Shown here one piece after another: positions 17,384-26,603 of a stretch of 64,000 nt of DNA. The first letter of the stretch is position 1; every line of letters starts with the position of its first letter. The position numbers and the translations under genes were made by a program. The notes beneath the pieces were generated by a model, which had not been told where the DNA came from, made no database searches, and saw only the letters and a list, made by a program, of their open reading frames with translations. The DNA is from Paenibacillus xylanexedens. Lineage in GTDB: Bacteria; Bacillota; Bacilli; Paenibacillales; Paenibacillaceae. The DNA is taken from contig NZ_VEBF01000010.1 in NCBI RefSeq assembly GCF_007676705.1, positions 88,818-152,817 of the forward strand. The letters run 5' to 3'.

Positions 17384-17617
17384 TTATTTGGAAACAACCG
17401 TAACAATAATAGACAAAATCATAAATCCTGCACCCAGTACCACCGTTGCACGTTGCAGGAAGAGATCCAATCCGCGCGCTTTCGTTTTACCGAAAAGATG
17501 TTCCGCACCACCGGAGATGGCACCCGCCAAACCAGCGCTTTTCCCGTGCTGCAGCAATACTACAGTGATTAGACCGATCGAGAAGACAACGAGCAGCAGT
17601 TTCAAAGCAATATCCAT
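17384..17617 (-). CDS. secG: Preprotein translocase subunit SecG
   Basis: A 77-residue protein with two membrane helices (residues about 4-22 and 52-74). Between them is the conserved loop LLQHGKSAGLAGAISGGAEH and a basic stretch (GKTKARG). SecG assists SecYE and SecA in protein export. The start is taken at ATG 17617, four bases after AGGAGGTGGA; a GTG three codons upstream lies inside the ribosome site. It is downstream of eno and upstream of rnr, as in other Bacillales. Confidence 0.94.
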   Translation of the reverse strand: MDIALKLLLVVFSIGLITVVLLQHGKSAGLAGAISGGAEHLFGKTKARGLDLFLQRATVVLGAGFMILSIIVTVVSK

Positions 17618-17774
17618 TCTTTCCACCTCCTACCCATGTGGGCATAACATCTCACCATAAAAACAGTTACTTTAATTGTAACATAGCTATTGTTGTGATA
17701 CAAGTATTGCAGTTCAAGCAATTCCCTAAATTTCACCATCTACCCGATCCATACGGTATAGCATTACTGTGTTT

Positions 17775-17806
17775 TAATAAAAAAGACAAGCCGGTTACCC
17801 GGCTTG
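17775..17806 (-). terminator. Terminator of eno (end of the glycolytic operon)
   Basis: CAAGCCGG, loop GTAA, CCGGCTTG followed by TCTTTTTTATT on the minus strand, 24 bases after the eno stop. Confidence 0.92.
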
Positions 17807-17829
17807 CCCGTAAAAGCTGGATATCCAGC

Positions 17830-19116
17830 TTATTTTTTAAGGTTGTAGAACCCTTTAAGACCATTGTATTGAGCCAGTTCACCCAGTTGATCCTCAATGC
17901 GGAGCAATTGGTTGTACTTCGCGATACGGTCTGTACGGGAAGGAGCACCCGTTTTGATTTGACCAGCGTTAGTTGCAACAGCGATGTCAGCGATTGTGCT
18001 GTCTTCGGACTCACCGGAACGGTGGGAGATTACAGCTGTGTATCCTGCGCGTTTAGCCATTTCGATTGCATCAAATGTTTCAGTCAATGTACCGATTTGG
18101 TTAACTTTGATCAAGATGGAGTTACCGATACCTTCGTCGATACCTCTGCCCAGACGCTCAGTGTTTGTTACGAACAGGTCATCACCAACGAGTTGTACTT
18201 TGTCTCCCAATTTCTCAGTGAGCAATTTCCAACCATCCCAGTCATCTTCGGACATACCGTCTTCGATTGTGATGATTGGGTATTTCTCAACCCATGAAGC
18301 CAGAAGGTCAACATACTCAGCGGAAGTGTAAGATTTACCTTCGCCAGCAAGTGTGTACTTACCATCTTTATAGAACTCAGTGGAAGCAACGTCCATACCC
18401 AGGAATACGTCAACACCTGGTTTGTAACCTGCTTTTTCAATTGCTTCGATGATTGTAGTGATTGCTTCTTCGTTCGAACCAAGGTTCGGTGCGAAACCAC
18501 CTTCGTCACCTACAGCTGTGTTCAATCCTTTTGAGCTCAATACGGATTTCAAGTTGTGGAAGATCTCTGCACCTACGCGAAGAGCTTCTTTGAAGCTTGG
18601 TGCTCCAACTGGAAGAACCATGAACTCTTGAACGTCGATGTTGTTGTCAGCATGCTCACCACCGTTGATGATGTTCATCATTGGAACTGGCAATGCTTTA
18701 GCGTTGAATCCGCCCAGGTAAACGTACAATGGCAGGTCCAGAGCGTCAGCAGCTGCGCGAGCTACTGCCATGGATACAGCCAGGATTGCGTTAGCACCCA
18801 GTTTACCTTTGTTTGGCGTACCATCCAAAGTGATCATCAATTTGTCGATACCCAGTTGATCCAATGCATCCATACCGATAACTTCTGGAGCGATTGTTTC
18901 GTTTACGTTTTTAACAGCTTGCAGAACGCCTTTACCGAGGTAACGGGATTTGTCACCATCGCGAAGCTCAACTGCTTCGTGGGCACCAGTGGATGCACCG
19001 GATGGAACGATTGCGCGTCCGATTGCGCCGGACTCCAGGTATACTTCAACTTCTACTGTAGGGTTACCGCGGGAGTCGAGGACTTCGCGAGCGTACACGT
19101 CAGAAATAATAGTCAT
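17830..19116 (-). CDS. eno: Enolase
   Basis: A 428-residue phosphopyruvate hydratase converting 2-phosphoglycerate to phosphoenolpyruvate. Visible are the N-terminal DVYAREVLDSRGNPTVEVEV, the SGASTGAHEAVELRD loop, the metal-binding ITIEDGMSEDDWDGWK and the signature ILIKVNQIGTLTE, with catalytic Lys in KVNQ and HRSGESEDS. AAAGGAG lies 10 bases before the ATG. It is last in cggR-gap-pgk-tpiA-gpmI-eno, but 239 bases separate it from gpmI, so an extra internal promoter is possible. Enolase is also part of the RNA degradosome-like assembly in Firmicutes. Confidence 0.98.
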   Translation of the reverse strand: MTIISDVYAREVLDSRGNPTVEVEVYLESGAIGRAIVPSGASTGAHEAVELRDGDKSRYLGKGVLQAVKNVNETIAPEVIGMDALDQLGIDKLMITLDGTPNKGKLGANAILAVSMAVARAAADALDLPLYVYLGGFNAKALPVPMMNIINGGEHADNNIDVQEFMVLPVGAPSFKEALRVGAEIFHNLKSVLSSKGLNTAVGDEGGFAPNLGSNEEAITTIIEAIEKAGYKPGVDVFLGMDVASTEFYKDGKYTLAGEGKSYTSAEYVDLLASWVEKYPIITIEDGMSEDDWDGWKLLTEKLGDKVQLVGDDLFVTNTERLGRGIDEGIGNSILIKVNQIGTLTETFDAIEMAKRAGYTAVISHRSGESEDSTIADIAVATNAGQIKTGAPSRTDRIAKYNQLLRIEDQLGELAQYNGLKGFYNLKK

Positions 19117-19355
19117 TTTTGATAATCTCCTTTATAGTTGGGATTTAATTTTGGACCAACTTGTGTTTGCCCTTATTTCACTACGTCAACAGAATCGTCT
19201 TCCGATCGCTGTTATCCCCTGATTCCTTTGAACTTATTTTCATAAGTTGAAATCATGTGATAAAGGCGAACGCGTTGCTTCTTCAGACTATTTCTGTTGC
19301 CTTCGTTCAATGTGCAAACGCCAAACCGTCCAATTTATATATGTTGCTGCGTAAT

Positions 19356-20900
19356 TTATTTACGGGTAGCGATGACGGATGTACCTGTCATCTCAGCAGG
19401 TTTAGGCAATTGCATCAGGTCAAGGATCGTTGGCGCGATATCCGCCAAGATTCCGCCTTCACGCAGGGTTACATTTGCATCGGTAACGATGAATGGAACT
19501 GGGTTCGTTGTATGAGCTGTGAACGGACGTCCTTGCTCATCGAACACCATATCCGCGTTACCATGATCCGCCGTGATCAGTACAACGCCGCCTTTGGCAA
19601 GTACTGCATCTACAACACGACCCATGCACTCATCTGTTACTTCAACCGCTTTGATGGTAGGCTCCAGCATGCCGGAGTGTCCAACCATATCAGGGTTAGC
19701 AAAGTTCAGAATGATGGCATCATGTTTGTCTGCTTCAATCTCGCGAACACATGCATCAGCCACTTCATACGCGCTCATCTCCGGCTGCAGGTCATACGTT
19801 GCAACTTTTGGTGAGTTAATCAGTACGCGAGTTTCGCCCGGAAGCTCCACATCACGACCGCCGCTGAAGAAGAAGGTAACGTGCGGGTATTTCTCAGTTT
19901 CTGCAATACGCAGTTGTTTTTTGTTGTTCTGTACCAGAACTTCACCCAACGTATTGTCGAGGTTCTTCGGCGAATAAGCCACATAACCTTCAACCGTCTC
20001 GCTGAACAAAGTCAAGCAAACAAAGTGCAAGCCCACAGGGAACTTCGGACCACGATCGAAACCGCGGAAATCTTGGTTCGTGAATACTTGCGACAACTGG
20101 ATCGCACGGTCAGGGCGGAAGTTGAGGAAGATGACGGAATCGCCGCTTTCCACCAAACCTACCGGCTCACCATCCGCTTTGACGATAACCGTTGGTTCAA
20201 CGAATTCATCAAATACGGATTTCTCATACGATTCTTCAACCGCTTTGAGTGGGTCAGTGTATTTCGGTCCATCTCCATAAACGATGGCGCGGTATGATTT
20301 CTCAACCCGTTCCCAACGTTTGTCACGGTCCATCGCGTAATAGCGACCTTGAACCGTTGCGATTTTCCCTACACCAACTTCTTCAATCTTGGCGATCAGC
20401 TTCTGCATGAAGTCTCTACCACTGTCTGGCATAACATCACGGCCATCCATGAAGGCATGAATATATACATCGTTCATTTCTTCTTTTTTGGCCAGATCCA
20501 GCATAGCAAACAGGTGGTCGATGTGACTATGTACGCCGCCATCGGACAACAAACCGTAGAGATGAAGTTTTTTACCGCTTTGTTTCGCTTCGCGAACAGC
20601 TTTGACAAGTGTTTCATTGTCGTAGAACTCACCGTCACGAATGGATTTGGAGATACGGGTCAAATCCTGGTATACGATCCGGCCGGCACCAATGTTCAGG
20701 TGACCTACCTCGGAATTTCCCATTTGCCCTTCTGGCAAACCTACAGCCTCACCGCAAGCAGTGAGCGTTGTATGTGGGAATTGGCTCATGAAACGGTCAT
20801 AGTTAGGTTTCTTGGCTTGCGCTACCGCGTTGCCTTCCACCGTGTTACGCAGACCAAAGCCATCCATGATGATCAATGCTACAGGTTTTGGAGCTGTCAT
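19356..20900 (-). CDS. gpmI: 2,3-bisphosphoglycerate-independent phosphoglycerate mutase
   Basis: A 514-residue alkaline-phosphatase-fold enzyme using two Mn ions. Visible are the N-terminal LIIMDGFGLR, the phospho-Ser in GQMGNSEVGHLNIGAGR, and metal ligands in FANPDMVGHSG and TADHGNADMV. It converts 3- to 2-phosphoglycerate. The start ATG 20900 lies one base beyond the tpiA stop, with GAGGGGGCG inside the tpiA end, so the two are translationally coupled. Longer in-frame frames overlap tpiA and are rejected. Confidence 0.97.
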   Translation of the reverse strand: MTAPKPVALIIMDGFGLRNTVEGNAVAQAKKPNYDRFMSQFPHTTLTACGEAVGLPEGQMGNSEVGHLNIGAGRIVYQDLTRISKSIRDGEFYDNETLVKAVREAKQSGKKLHLYGLLSDGGVHSHIDHLFAMLDLAKKEEMNDVYIHAFMDGRDVMPDSGRDFMQKLIAKIEEVGVGKIATVQGRYYAMDRDKRWERVEKSYRAIVYGDGPKYTDPLKAVEESYEKSVFDEFVEPTVIVKADGEPVGLVESGDSVIFLNFRPDRAIQLSQVFTNQDFRGFDRGPKFPVGLHFVCLTLFSETVEGYVAYSPKNLDNTLGEVLVQNNKKQLRIAETEKYPHVTFFFSGGRDVELPGETRVLINSPKVATYDLQPEMSAYEVADACVREIEADKHDAIILNFANPDMVGHSGMLEPTIKAVEVTDECMGRVVDAVLAKGGVVLITADHGNADMVFDEQGRPFTAHTTNPVPFIVTDANVTLREGGILADIAPTILDLMQLPKPAEMTGTSVIATRK

Positions 20901-20901
20901 C

Positions 20902-21654
20902 TTACTTCGCCCCCTCAACAAGCGCGATGAACGAAGCCGGCTGCAAGCTGGCACCGCCAACAAGTGCGCCGTCGATGTCGCTTTGTCCGAGGTATTCTGT
21001 TACGTTCTCTGGTTTAACACTGCCGCCGTATTGAATACGAACTGCACTCGCAACCGTCTCGTTGTACAGATCCTTCACCAGCGTACGGATGTAAGCAATA
21101 ACTTCATTCGCATCTTGGGAAGTTGAGGATTTGCCTGTGCCAATCGCCCAGATTGGCTCATAAGCGATAACGACTTGTGCCGCTTGCTCTGCGGACAGAC
21201 CTTCAAAAGCAGCTACCGTTTGCACTTTGCATACGTCTTTTGTTTGGTTCGCTTCACGCTCTTCAAGCGTCTCACCAAGACAGAAGATTGGAGTCAATCC
21301 GTGACGGAATGCTGCATGCAACTTTTTATTGACAGTCTCATCGGTTTCCGCAAAATATTGACGGCGCTCCGAGTGACCAATAATGACGTAATCCAAACCC
21401 AGGTCTTTCAGCATTACACCGCTGATTTCACCTGTGAATGCACCGTTGTCTTCAAAATGAAGATTTTGTGCACCAATTTTGATGTTTGTGCCTTTAACGG
21501 CTTCTACCAGGGATGGCAGATTTGTAAACGGTGCGCAGATTACAGTCTCCACGCCTTCAACTTCCGCTTTTCCTTTAACTTCCTGAATGAAGTCATTGGA
21601 TTCGGAAACGGTTTTGAACATTTTCCAGTTACCTGCGATAATCGGTGTTCTCAT
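20902..21654 (-). CDS. tpiA: Triosephosphate isomerase
   Basis: A 250-residue TIM barrel. It has AGNWKMFK (Lys13-type residue), the catalytic His in IIGHSERR, the Glu in IAYEPIWAIGTGKSS (loop 6) and the phosphate-binding IQYGGSV and GGASL. It interconverts dihydroxyacetone phosphate and glyceraldehyde 3-phosphate. The start ATG 21654 has AAGGAG nine bases upstream; the earlier in-frame ATG lies within that site. It sits between pgk (36 bases) and gpmI (1 base). Confidence 0.98.
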   Translation of the reverse strand: MRTPIIAGNWKMFKTVSESNDFIQEVKGKAEVEGVETVICAPFTNLPSLVEAVKGTNIKIGAQNLHFEDNGAFTGEISGVMLKDLGLDYVIIGHSERRQYFAETDETVNKKLHAAFRHGLTPIFCLGETLEEREANQTKDVCKVQTVAAFEGLSAEQAAQVVIAYEPIWAIGTGKSSTSQDANEVIAYIRTLVKDLYNETVASAVRIQYGGSVKPENVTEYLGQSDIDGALVGGASLQPASFIALVEGAK

Positions 21655-21690
21655 GGGTTTCAACTCCTTCATGCTATAGACTACTAAAAC

Positions 21691-22872
21691 TTACTTGTCG
21701 TTCAATGCCACTACGCCTGGAAGTACTTTACCTTCCATGAACTCGAGCGATGCACCGCCACCTGTAGAGATGTGGTTCATTTTGTCAGCCAATTTGAACT
21801 TCTCTGCTGCTGCTGCGGAGTCGCCGCCACCAATTACAGTGTAAGCTTCTGTCTCTGCGCAAGCTTCTGCTACTGCACGAGTACCGTGGGAGAATGGCTC
21901 GATTTCAAATACGCCCATTGGTCCGTTCCATACAACCAATTTGGAGTTTTTGATTACATCAGCATAGATCTCACGTGTTTTAGGACCGATGTCGATGCCT
22001 TCCCAATCTGCTGGGATGCCATCGATGTCAACGATTTGTGTGTTTGCTTTCGCACTAAAATCGTCAGACACAACGATATCTACCGGCAGGTAGAAGTTTT
22101 TGCCCAGTTTTTTCGCTTTTTCGATGAAACCGAGAGCAACATCAAGTTTGGAATCATCCAGCAAGGATTGTCCAATTTCATGTCCTTGTGCTTTGAAGAA
22201 CGTGTAAGTCAGACCGCCACCGATGATCACGTTGTCTGCAATGTTCAGCAGGTTGTCGATTACATCGATTTTGTCCTTAACTTTGGATCCACCAATGATG
22301 GCTGTGAAAGGACGCTCAGGGTTGGAGATTGCTTTACCCAACACTTCAAGTTCTTTCTCCATCAACAAACCGGACACTGCTGGAAGCAAGTGAGCGATTC
22401 CTTCAGTCGAAGCGTGTGCTCTGTGAGCCGCGCCAAACGCATCGTTAACGAAAACATCAGCCAGTTCAGCAAATTGTTTTGCGAGTTCCGAATCGTTTTT
22501 CTCTTCGCCTGCGTGGAAACGAACGTTTTCAAGCAACAATACGTCGCCGTTGTTCAGTTCAGCGATTTGAGCTTTAACAGCGTCACCAACGGAATCGTCA
22601 GCTTTAACAACTGTTTTACCAAGCAATTCAGACAAACGCTCAGCTGCTGGAGTCAAACGCAAGGATTCAACCACTTCGCCGTTAGGACGACCCATGTGGC
22701 TTGCCAAAATGACTTTAGCGCCTTTTTCAATCAAGAAGTTGATTGTAGGAAGCGTTGCACGAATACGTTTGTCATCTGTAATTTTACCATCTTCGAGCGG
22801 CACATTGAAATCTACACGGACAAAAGCCCGTTTTCCTGTCAATTCGATATCGCGTACACTTTTTTTGTTCAT
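21691..22872 (-). CDS. pgk: Phosphoglycerate kinase
   Basis: A 393-residue monomeric kinase. It has the N-domain RVDFNVPLEDGKITDD, SHMGRPNG, the FVNDAFGAAHRAHAS hinge, the nucleotide site GGSKVKDKI and the C-terminal GGGDSAAAAEKF and STGGGASLEFMEG. It makes ATP from 1,3-bisphosphoglycerate. The start ATG 22872 has GGAGG eight bases upstream. A strong hairpin lies between gap and pgk. Confidence 0.98.
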   Translation of the reverse strand: MNKKSVRDIELTGKRAFVRVDFNVPLEDGKITDDKRIRATLPTINFLIEKGAKVILASHMGRPNGEVVESLRLTPAAERLSELLGKTVVKADDSVGDAVKAQIAELNNGDVLLLENVRFHAGEEKNDSELAKQFAELADVFVNDAFGAAHRAHASTEGIAHLLPAVSGLLMEKELEVLGKAISNPERPFTAIIGGSKVKDKIDVIDNLLNIADNVIIGGGLTYTFFKAQGHEIGQSLLDDSKLDVALGFIEKAKKLGKNFYLPVDIVVSDDFSAKANTQIVDIDGIPADWEGIDIGPKTREIYADVIKNSKLVVWNGPMGVFEIEPFSHGTRAVAEACAETEAYTVIGGGDSAAAAEKFKLADKMNHISTGGGASLEFMEGKVLPGVVALNDK

Positions 22873-22970
22873 CTGTATTTCCTCCGCACCCATGTATTTG
22901 GTGGACCAATCAAGAGCTAGAATCCCCTGTCAATCCTGGTGTTTTTGAGAAATTTGCAAAATGTAGATAT

Positions 22971-23006
22971 ATAAAGAGCGGAAACAATAGCATCTGTTTC
23001 CGCTCT
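22971..23006 (-). terminator. Hairpin between gap and pgk, possible partial terminator or processing stem
   Basis: AGAGCGGAAACA and TGTTTCCGCTCT form a perfect 12-bp stem with an 8-base loop, followed on the minus strand by TTATATAT. The weak T tract suggests partial termination or stabilisation of the upstream cggR-gap message, which would set gap expression above pgk. Confidence 0.6.
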
Positions 23007-23021
23007 ATGTTATTGCAGATA

Positions 23022-24029
23022 TTACTTAATCATTTTTGCAAAGTGCTCCAAAGTGCGAACCAGTTGAGCAGTGTAGGACATTTCGTTGTCATACCAAGCT
23101 ACAGTTTTAACCAATTGTTGGTCGCCAACAGTCAGAACTTTAGTTTGAGTTGCATCAAACAGGGAACCGAAAGTGATTCCTTGGATATCGGAAGATACGA
23201 TTTCGTCTTCAGTGTATCCGAAAGTTTCTGGATCGGAAGCTTCTTGCATTGCTGCGTTAACTTCTTCAGCTGTTACTTTTTTGTTCAGAACAGTTACGAG
23301 CTCAGTCAGGGAACCAGTAGCTACTGGTACACGTTGAGCTGCACCATCAAGGATGCCTTGCAGTTCTGGGATTACCAGACCGATTGCTTTAGCAGCACCA
23401 GTTGTGTTAGGGATGATGTTTTCAGCTGCTGCGCGAGCACGACGGAAGTCACCTTTAGGGTGTGGAGCATCCAACGTGTTTTGGTCGCCAGTGTAAGCGT
23501 GAATTGTAGTCATCAAACCTTGAACGATTCCGAATTTGTCTTGCAGCGTTTTTGCCATAGGTGCCAGGCAGTTCGTTGTGCAAGATGCGCCGGAGATTAC
23601 AGTTTCAGTACCGTCGAGGATTTCATGGTTTACGTTGTAAACGATGGTTTTCATGTCGCCAGTAGCTGGTGCGGAGATAACAACTTTCTTAGCTCCACCT
23701 TTCAAGTGTTTCTCAGCTGCTTCTTTTGTTGTGAAGAAACCAGTACATTCCAGAACGATATCTACGCCCAGGTCGCCCCAAGGAAGTTCTTCCGGGTTAC
23801 GGTTAGCCAATACTTTAACTTCTTTGCCGTTCACTTTGAAGAAGCCATCGTGTACTTCAACATCGCCATCGAAGCGACCTTGAGTTGTATCATATTTGAG
23901 CAAATGAGCCAGCATTTTAGCGTCAGTCAAGTCGTTGATTGCTACTACCTCGATGCCTGCTACATTTTGAATACGGCGGAATGCCAAGCGTCCAATACGT
24001 CCAAAACCGTTAATACCTACTTTAATCAT
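23022..24029 (-). CDS. gapA: Glyceraldehyde-3-phosphate dehydrogenase (glycolytic)
   Basis: A 335-residue NAD-dependent dehydrogenase. It has the Rossmann start KVGINGFGRIGRLAFRRI, catalytic Cys in SGASCTTNCLAP, His in HAYTGDQ and the C-terminal WYDNEMSYTAQLVRTLEHFA. It sits directly behind cggR, the arrangement of the glycolytic GapA rather than the gluconeogenic GapB. GGGAGG stands 9 bases before the ATG. Confidence 0.98.
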   Translation of the reverse strand: MIKVGINGFGRIGRLAFRRIQNVAGIEVVAINDLTDAKMLAHLLKYDTTQGRFDGDVEVHDGFFKVNGKEVKVLANRNPEELPWGDLGVDIVLECTGFFTTKEAAEKHLKGGAKKVVISAPATGDMKTIVYNVNHEILDGTETVISGASCTTNCLAPMAKTLQDKFGIVQGLMTTIHAYTGDQNTLDAPHPKGDFRRARAAAENIIPNTTGAAKAIGLVIPELQGILDGAAQRVPVATGSLTELVTVLNKKVTAEEVNAAMQEASDPETFGYTEDEIVSSDIQGITFGSLFDATQTKVLTVGDQQLVKTVAWYDNEMSYTAQLVRTLEHFAKMIK

Positions 24030-24137
24030 GAGTAAGTTCCTCCCAAGTTTTGATTAATTTTTTTTATGAAACTTATATATTCAAGACAGACGGTAAAGTC
24101 CGTCAAGACAACAATGGTTGTGGTGAAAAGTAAACTC

Positions 24138-25163
24138 TTATTCCATTTCGGCAACGATGACTTCGGCAGCAGCCTCATCAATAATCAGAATATCTTCCTG
24201 ACCAAATCGCAACACGGAGTGTATCGCAGCAGCTTTGCTTTTGCCACCTGCAATTCCGATCACGACATCGGTTCGTTCAATATCCTGAAGTCGCATACCC
24301 AGTGTAAGCATGGTATGTACCACTTCACCCTGATCATTAAAGTAATAACCGAAAGATTCAGATACGGCCCCTTGCTCCTGAAGTTCATCTATAATCTCCG
24401 TTGCAAGTTTGCGTCTCGTTGCCATCTCCACGGCATCACCAATTCCATGAATAACAATCCGTGATTGCCTGATCAGCTGTAGAATCTCCTGAACACTGGG
24501 GTCCTGGATCAATGATTCGTAGGCATGATCACTAAGCAAATCCGGTACATGCAGGAGTTTGTATTGCGCTCCTACCCGTTTTGCCATTGTGGATGCGATC
24601 GTATTCGCCTGAATTTCAAGGCTTTCTCCCAGTCCACCGCGTGCCGGTACGAACCAGACACCTTTGAGCGATGTTGGTGGATTAAGTTGCTCTGCGACTT
24701 CGGCCGTTGTTGATCCGCCAGTAACGGCGACAACGTCGTTGTCACTCATGATATTGCCGAGAGCCTTCGCTCCGGCTCTGCCCAGTTCCCTTTTGGCAAA
24801 CGGAGATACGTCCGAATCACCAGGAACCACAACTACCTTTTGCAGACCGTAGGCTTGCTTGATGCGCTCTTCCAGCTCGGATAATCCGAACAACTCTTTG
24901 GCTACGGGCTCTAACTGCTGCAGCAAATCATACCCTGCCTCGCTGATCTTCATTCCTGCGCTGTCAATTTCAATAAGTCCCTGAGCCTTTAACAGATCGG
25001 TCTCAGCCCTCAGAACCCGCTCGGTCATCTGCATGGAATTAGCTAACGTTCTCCGTCCGATCACATCCGATAACATGATCTGTTGCAGAATCGTATACCT
25101 CTTTTTCAAGATATCCATGAGATCAGGCAGAAGCTGCTTTTGTACTTCTAAAATCGTTCGCAT
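24138..25163 (-). CDS. cggR: Central glycolytic genes regulator CggR
   Basis: A 341-residue SorC/DeoR-type repressor. An N-terminal winged HTH (about residues 25-75, IGRRTLANSMQMTERVLRAE) precedes a sugar-phosphate sensor domain with VAVTGGSTTAEVAEQL, VPARGGLGES and VIGIAGGKSKAAAI. In B. subtilis CggR blocks the gapA operon until fructose-1,6-bisphosphate releases it. The start ATG 25163 has GGGAGTGG upstream; the longer TTG-initiated frame is rejected. A CggR-type operator and promoter precede it, so the operon is autoregulated. Confidence 0.96.
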   Translation of the reverse strand: MRTILEVQKQLLPDLMDILKKRYTILQQIMLSDVIGRRTLANSMQMTERVLRAETDLLKAQGLIEIDSAGMKISEAGYDLLQQLEPVAKELFGLSELEERIKQAYGLQKVVVVPGDSDVSPFAKRELGRAGAKALGNIMSDNDVVAVTGGSTTAEVAEQLNPPTSLKGVWFVPARGGLGESLEIQANTIASTMAKRVGAQYKLLHVPDLLSDHAYESLIQDPSVQEILQLIRQSRIVIHGIGDAVEMATRRKLATEIIDELQEQGAVSESFGYYFNDQGEVVHTMLTLGMRLQDIERTDVVIGIAGGKSKAAAIHSVLRFGQEDILIIDEAAAEVIVAEME

Positions 25164-25590
25164 GCTTTCCACTCCCGCAAGTTCTCGTTCCAAGCTCTCT
25201 TTCGTGGCCCTAAAACGTCCCGGGTTAACTTTTTAAGTCCCACGTCTATTCTACCTAAAACTGACGTGACATGCAAGTGTTTCAACATGTTATTTCGACA
25301 CGCTTCCAAGCGTTTGTACGCGCCTATTTTCACAATCCTAGACTTCCATGATCAAGGACTGCCACACGTATACCATATATAGAAGGAATACATTTTTCTC
25401 ATCTACATATCGCTCAGAATTACATTTTATACGGCATGTCCAAAACCTCTAATAGCATTTACTTAAATACACTCTTTATCCACTCTTCTTCATCATGATC
25501 ATTTTTAGGCTAATCCAAACCACATCCACAATGAACTGCTTGCAATTACATTTTTCATGAGCTATAATCATTATTGCTGTCACATAATGT
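25164..25590. other. 427-base control region between divergent cggR and tRNA-Arg
   Basis: This region contains the cggR operator and promoter at 25207-25276. Bases 25277-25590 are AT-rich and non-coding; they should include the tRNA-Arg promoter, for which I see TATAAT-like sequence at 25562-25567 but no good -35. Confidence 0.6.
25207..25276 (-). promoter_or_regulatory. cggR promoter and CggR operator
   Basis: On the minus strand TTGCAT, 17 bases, TAGAAT (25248-25276) is a plausible sigma-A promoter. Immediately downstream are TGGGAC (25237-25242) and CGGGAC (25217-25222), whose starts are exactly 20 bases apart, as in the known B. subtilis operator CGGGAC-N6-TGTC-N4 repeated twice. The TGTC halves are degenerate. 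Placement just after the start of transcription fits a roadblock repressor. Confidence 0.7.
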
Positions 25591-25665
25591 GCGCCCGTGG
25601 TCCAATGGATATGACGTAGGCCTCCGAAGCCTGAGATCCAAGTTCGATTCTTGGCGGGCGCGCCA
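25591..25665 (+). tRNA. tRNA-Arg (CCG)
   Basis: Acceptor GCGCCCG pairs with CGGGCGC. The anticodon loop CTCCGAA gives CCG, and the T arm contains GTTCGATTC. The CCA is encoded. As in B. subtilis, an Arg tRNA sits next to clpP. Confidence 0.95.
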
Positions 25666-25700
25666 TTTTTATTTAACAGCTCATAACCCTTTTAACCAAT

Positions 25701-25725
25701 GAAACCGGAAAGGTTTCTTTTTTTT
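25701..25725 (+). terminator. Terminator of tRNA-Arg
   Basis: GAAACC, loop GGAAA, GGTTTC followed by nine T. Confidence 0.85.
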
Positions 25726-25734
25726 GTAAGTTAG

Positions 25735-25774
25735 TTTGACTTTCTTTGACTTTTTGTTTGGAATTGTTTATTAT
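25735..25774 (+). promoter_or_regulatory. clpP promoter with CtsR-type operator
   Basis: TTTGACT-TTC-TTTGACT (25735-25751) is the reverse complement of a CtsR heptad direct repeat (RGTCAAA, three-base spacer) with one change per heptad. Its second half overlaps the -35 TTGACT (25746-25751), which is 17 bases from TATTAT (25769-25774). This predicts heat-shock induction of clpP through CtsR release. Confidence 0.75.
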
Positions 25775-25842
25775 GTGGGTAATACGGTAACAGTTTAAGT
25801 AGAAACACCAATAACATTTACATTTCCGAGGAGGTTTTTCAC

Positions 25843-26439
25843 GTGAGTTTTATTCCTATGGTCGTTGAACAGAGCAACAGGGGTGAGCGCGCCTACGACA
25901 TCTACTCCAGATTGCTGAAGGATCGTATTATTTTCCTTGGTAGCGATGTTAATGACGTTGTGGCGAATGCCATCATGGCACAGATGTTGTTCCTAGCTGC
26001 GGAAGATCCGGAGAAAGACATTCACTTATACATCAACAGCCCAGGCGGATCGATTACAGCTGGTATGGCCATTTACGATACAATGCAATTCATCAAACCG
26101 GATGTATCTACCATCTGTGTAGGTATGGCGGCTTCCATGGGTGCATTCTTGTTGAATGCCGGTGCAAAAGGTAAACGTTTTGCGTTGCCTAACAGCGAAG
26201 TCATGATTCACCAACCTCTTGGTGGTGCTCAAGGTCAAGCGTCGGACATCGAAATCCGTGCTCGCCGTATCCTGAAAATGCGTGATACATTGAACCGCAT
26301 CATTGCTGAACGTTCTGGTCAACCACTAGAGCGGATCGAGAAAGATACAGATCGTGACTACTTCATGAGTGCTGCTGAAGCGGCAGAATATGGTATCATT
26401 GATAAGGTTCTCGAAAAGGTAGGTTCACAAGGCATCTAA
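25843..26439 (+). CDS. clpP: ATP-dependent Clp protease proteolytic subunit ClpP
   Basis: A 198-residue serine protease subunit that assembles as two stacked heptamers and degrades substrates fed by ClpX or ClpC. The catalytic Ser is in GMAASMGAFLLNAGAKGKR, the His in EVMIHQPLGG and the Asp in KDTDRDYFM. The start is GTG at 25843 with GAGGAGG upstream. It should also process tmRNA-tagged proteins made with the AFAA-ending tag from this window. It is monocistronic between its promoter and a strong terminator. Confidence 0.98.
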   Translation: MSFIPMVVEQSNRGERAYDIYSRLLKDRIIFLGSDVNDVVANAIMAQMLFLAAEDPEKDIHLYINSPGGSITAGMAIYDTMQFIKPDVSTICVGMAASMGAFLLNAGAKGKRFALPNSEVMIHQPLGGAQGQASDIEIRARRILKMRDTLNRIIAERSGQPLERIEKDTDRDYFMSAAEAAEYGIIDKVLEKVGSQGI

Positions 26440-26520
26440 TTGCTAGTAGACCACGGTCTGCGTTAACGCAATCAACATTTAACGTACTAATCAACACCTA
26501 AATGTGTTGCTCATACGCAA

Positions 26521-26559
26521 AGAAGCCCTCGTCATATTCATGACGAGGGCTTCTTTTTT
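26521..26559 (+). terminator. Terminator of clpP, usable on both strands
   Basis: AGAAGCCCTCGTCA and TGACGAGGGCTTCT form a perfect 14-bp stem followed by TTTTTT. The minus strand offers a shorter T run (TTTGCGT). Confidence 0.93.
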
Positions 26560-26603
26560 CACTTTATAAGAAAGATAACACAAGAGTGCACAATAATGAT
26601 CGC

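Noticed and set aside
21772..22920. 382-codon plus-strand frame opposite pgk
   Set aside because: Cys/Phe-rich antisense translation of a conserved glycolytic gene, without a ribosome site.
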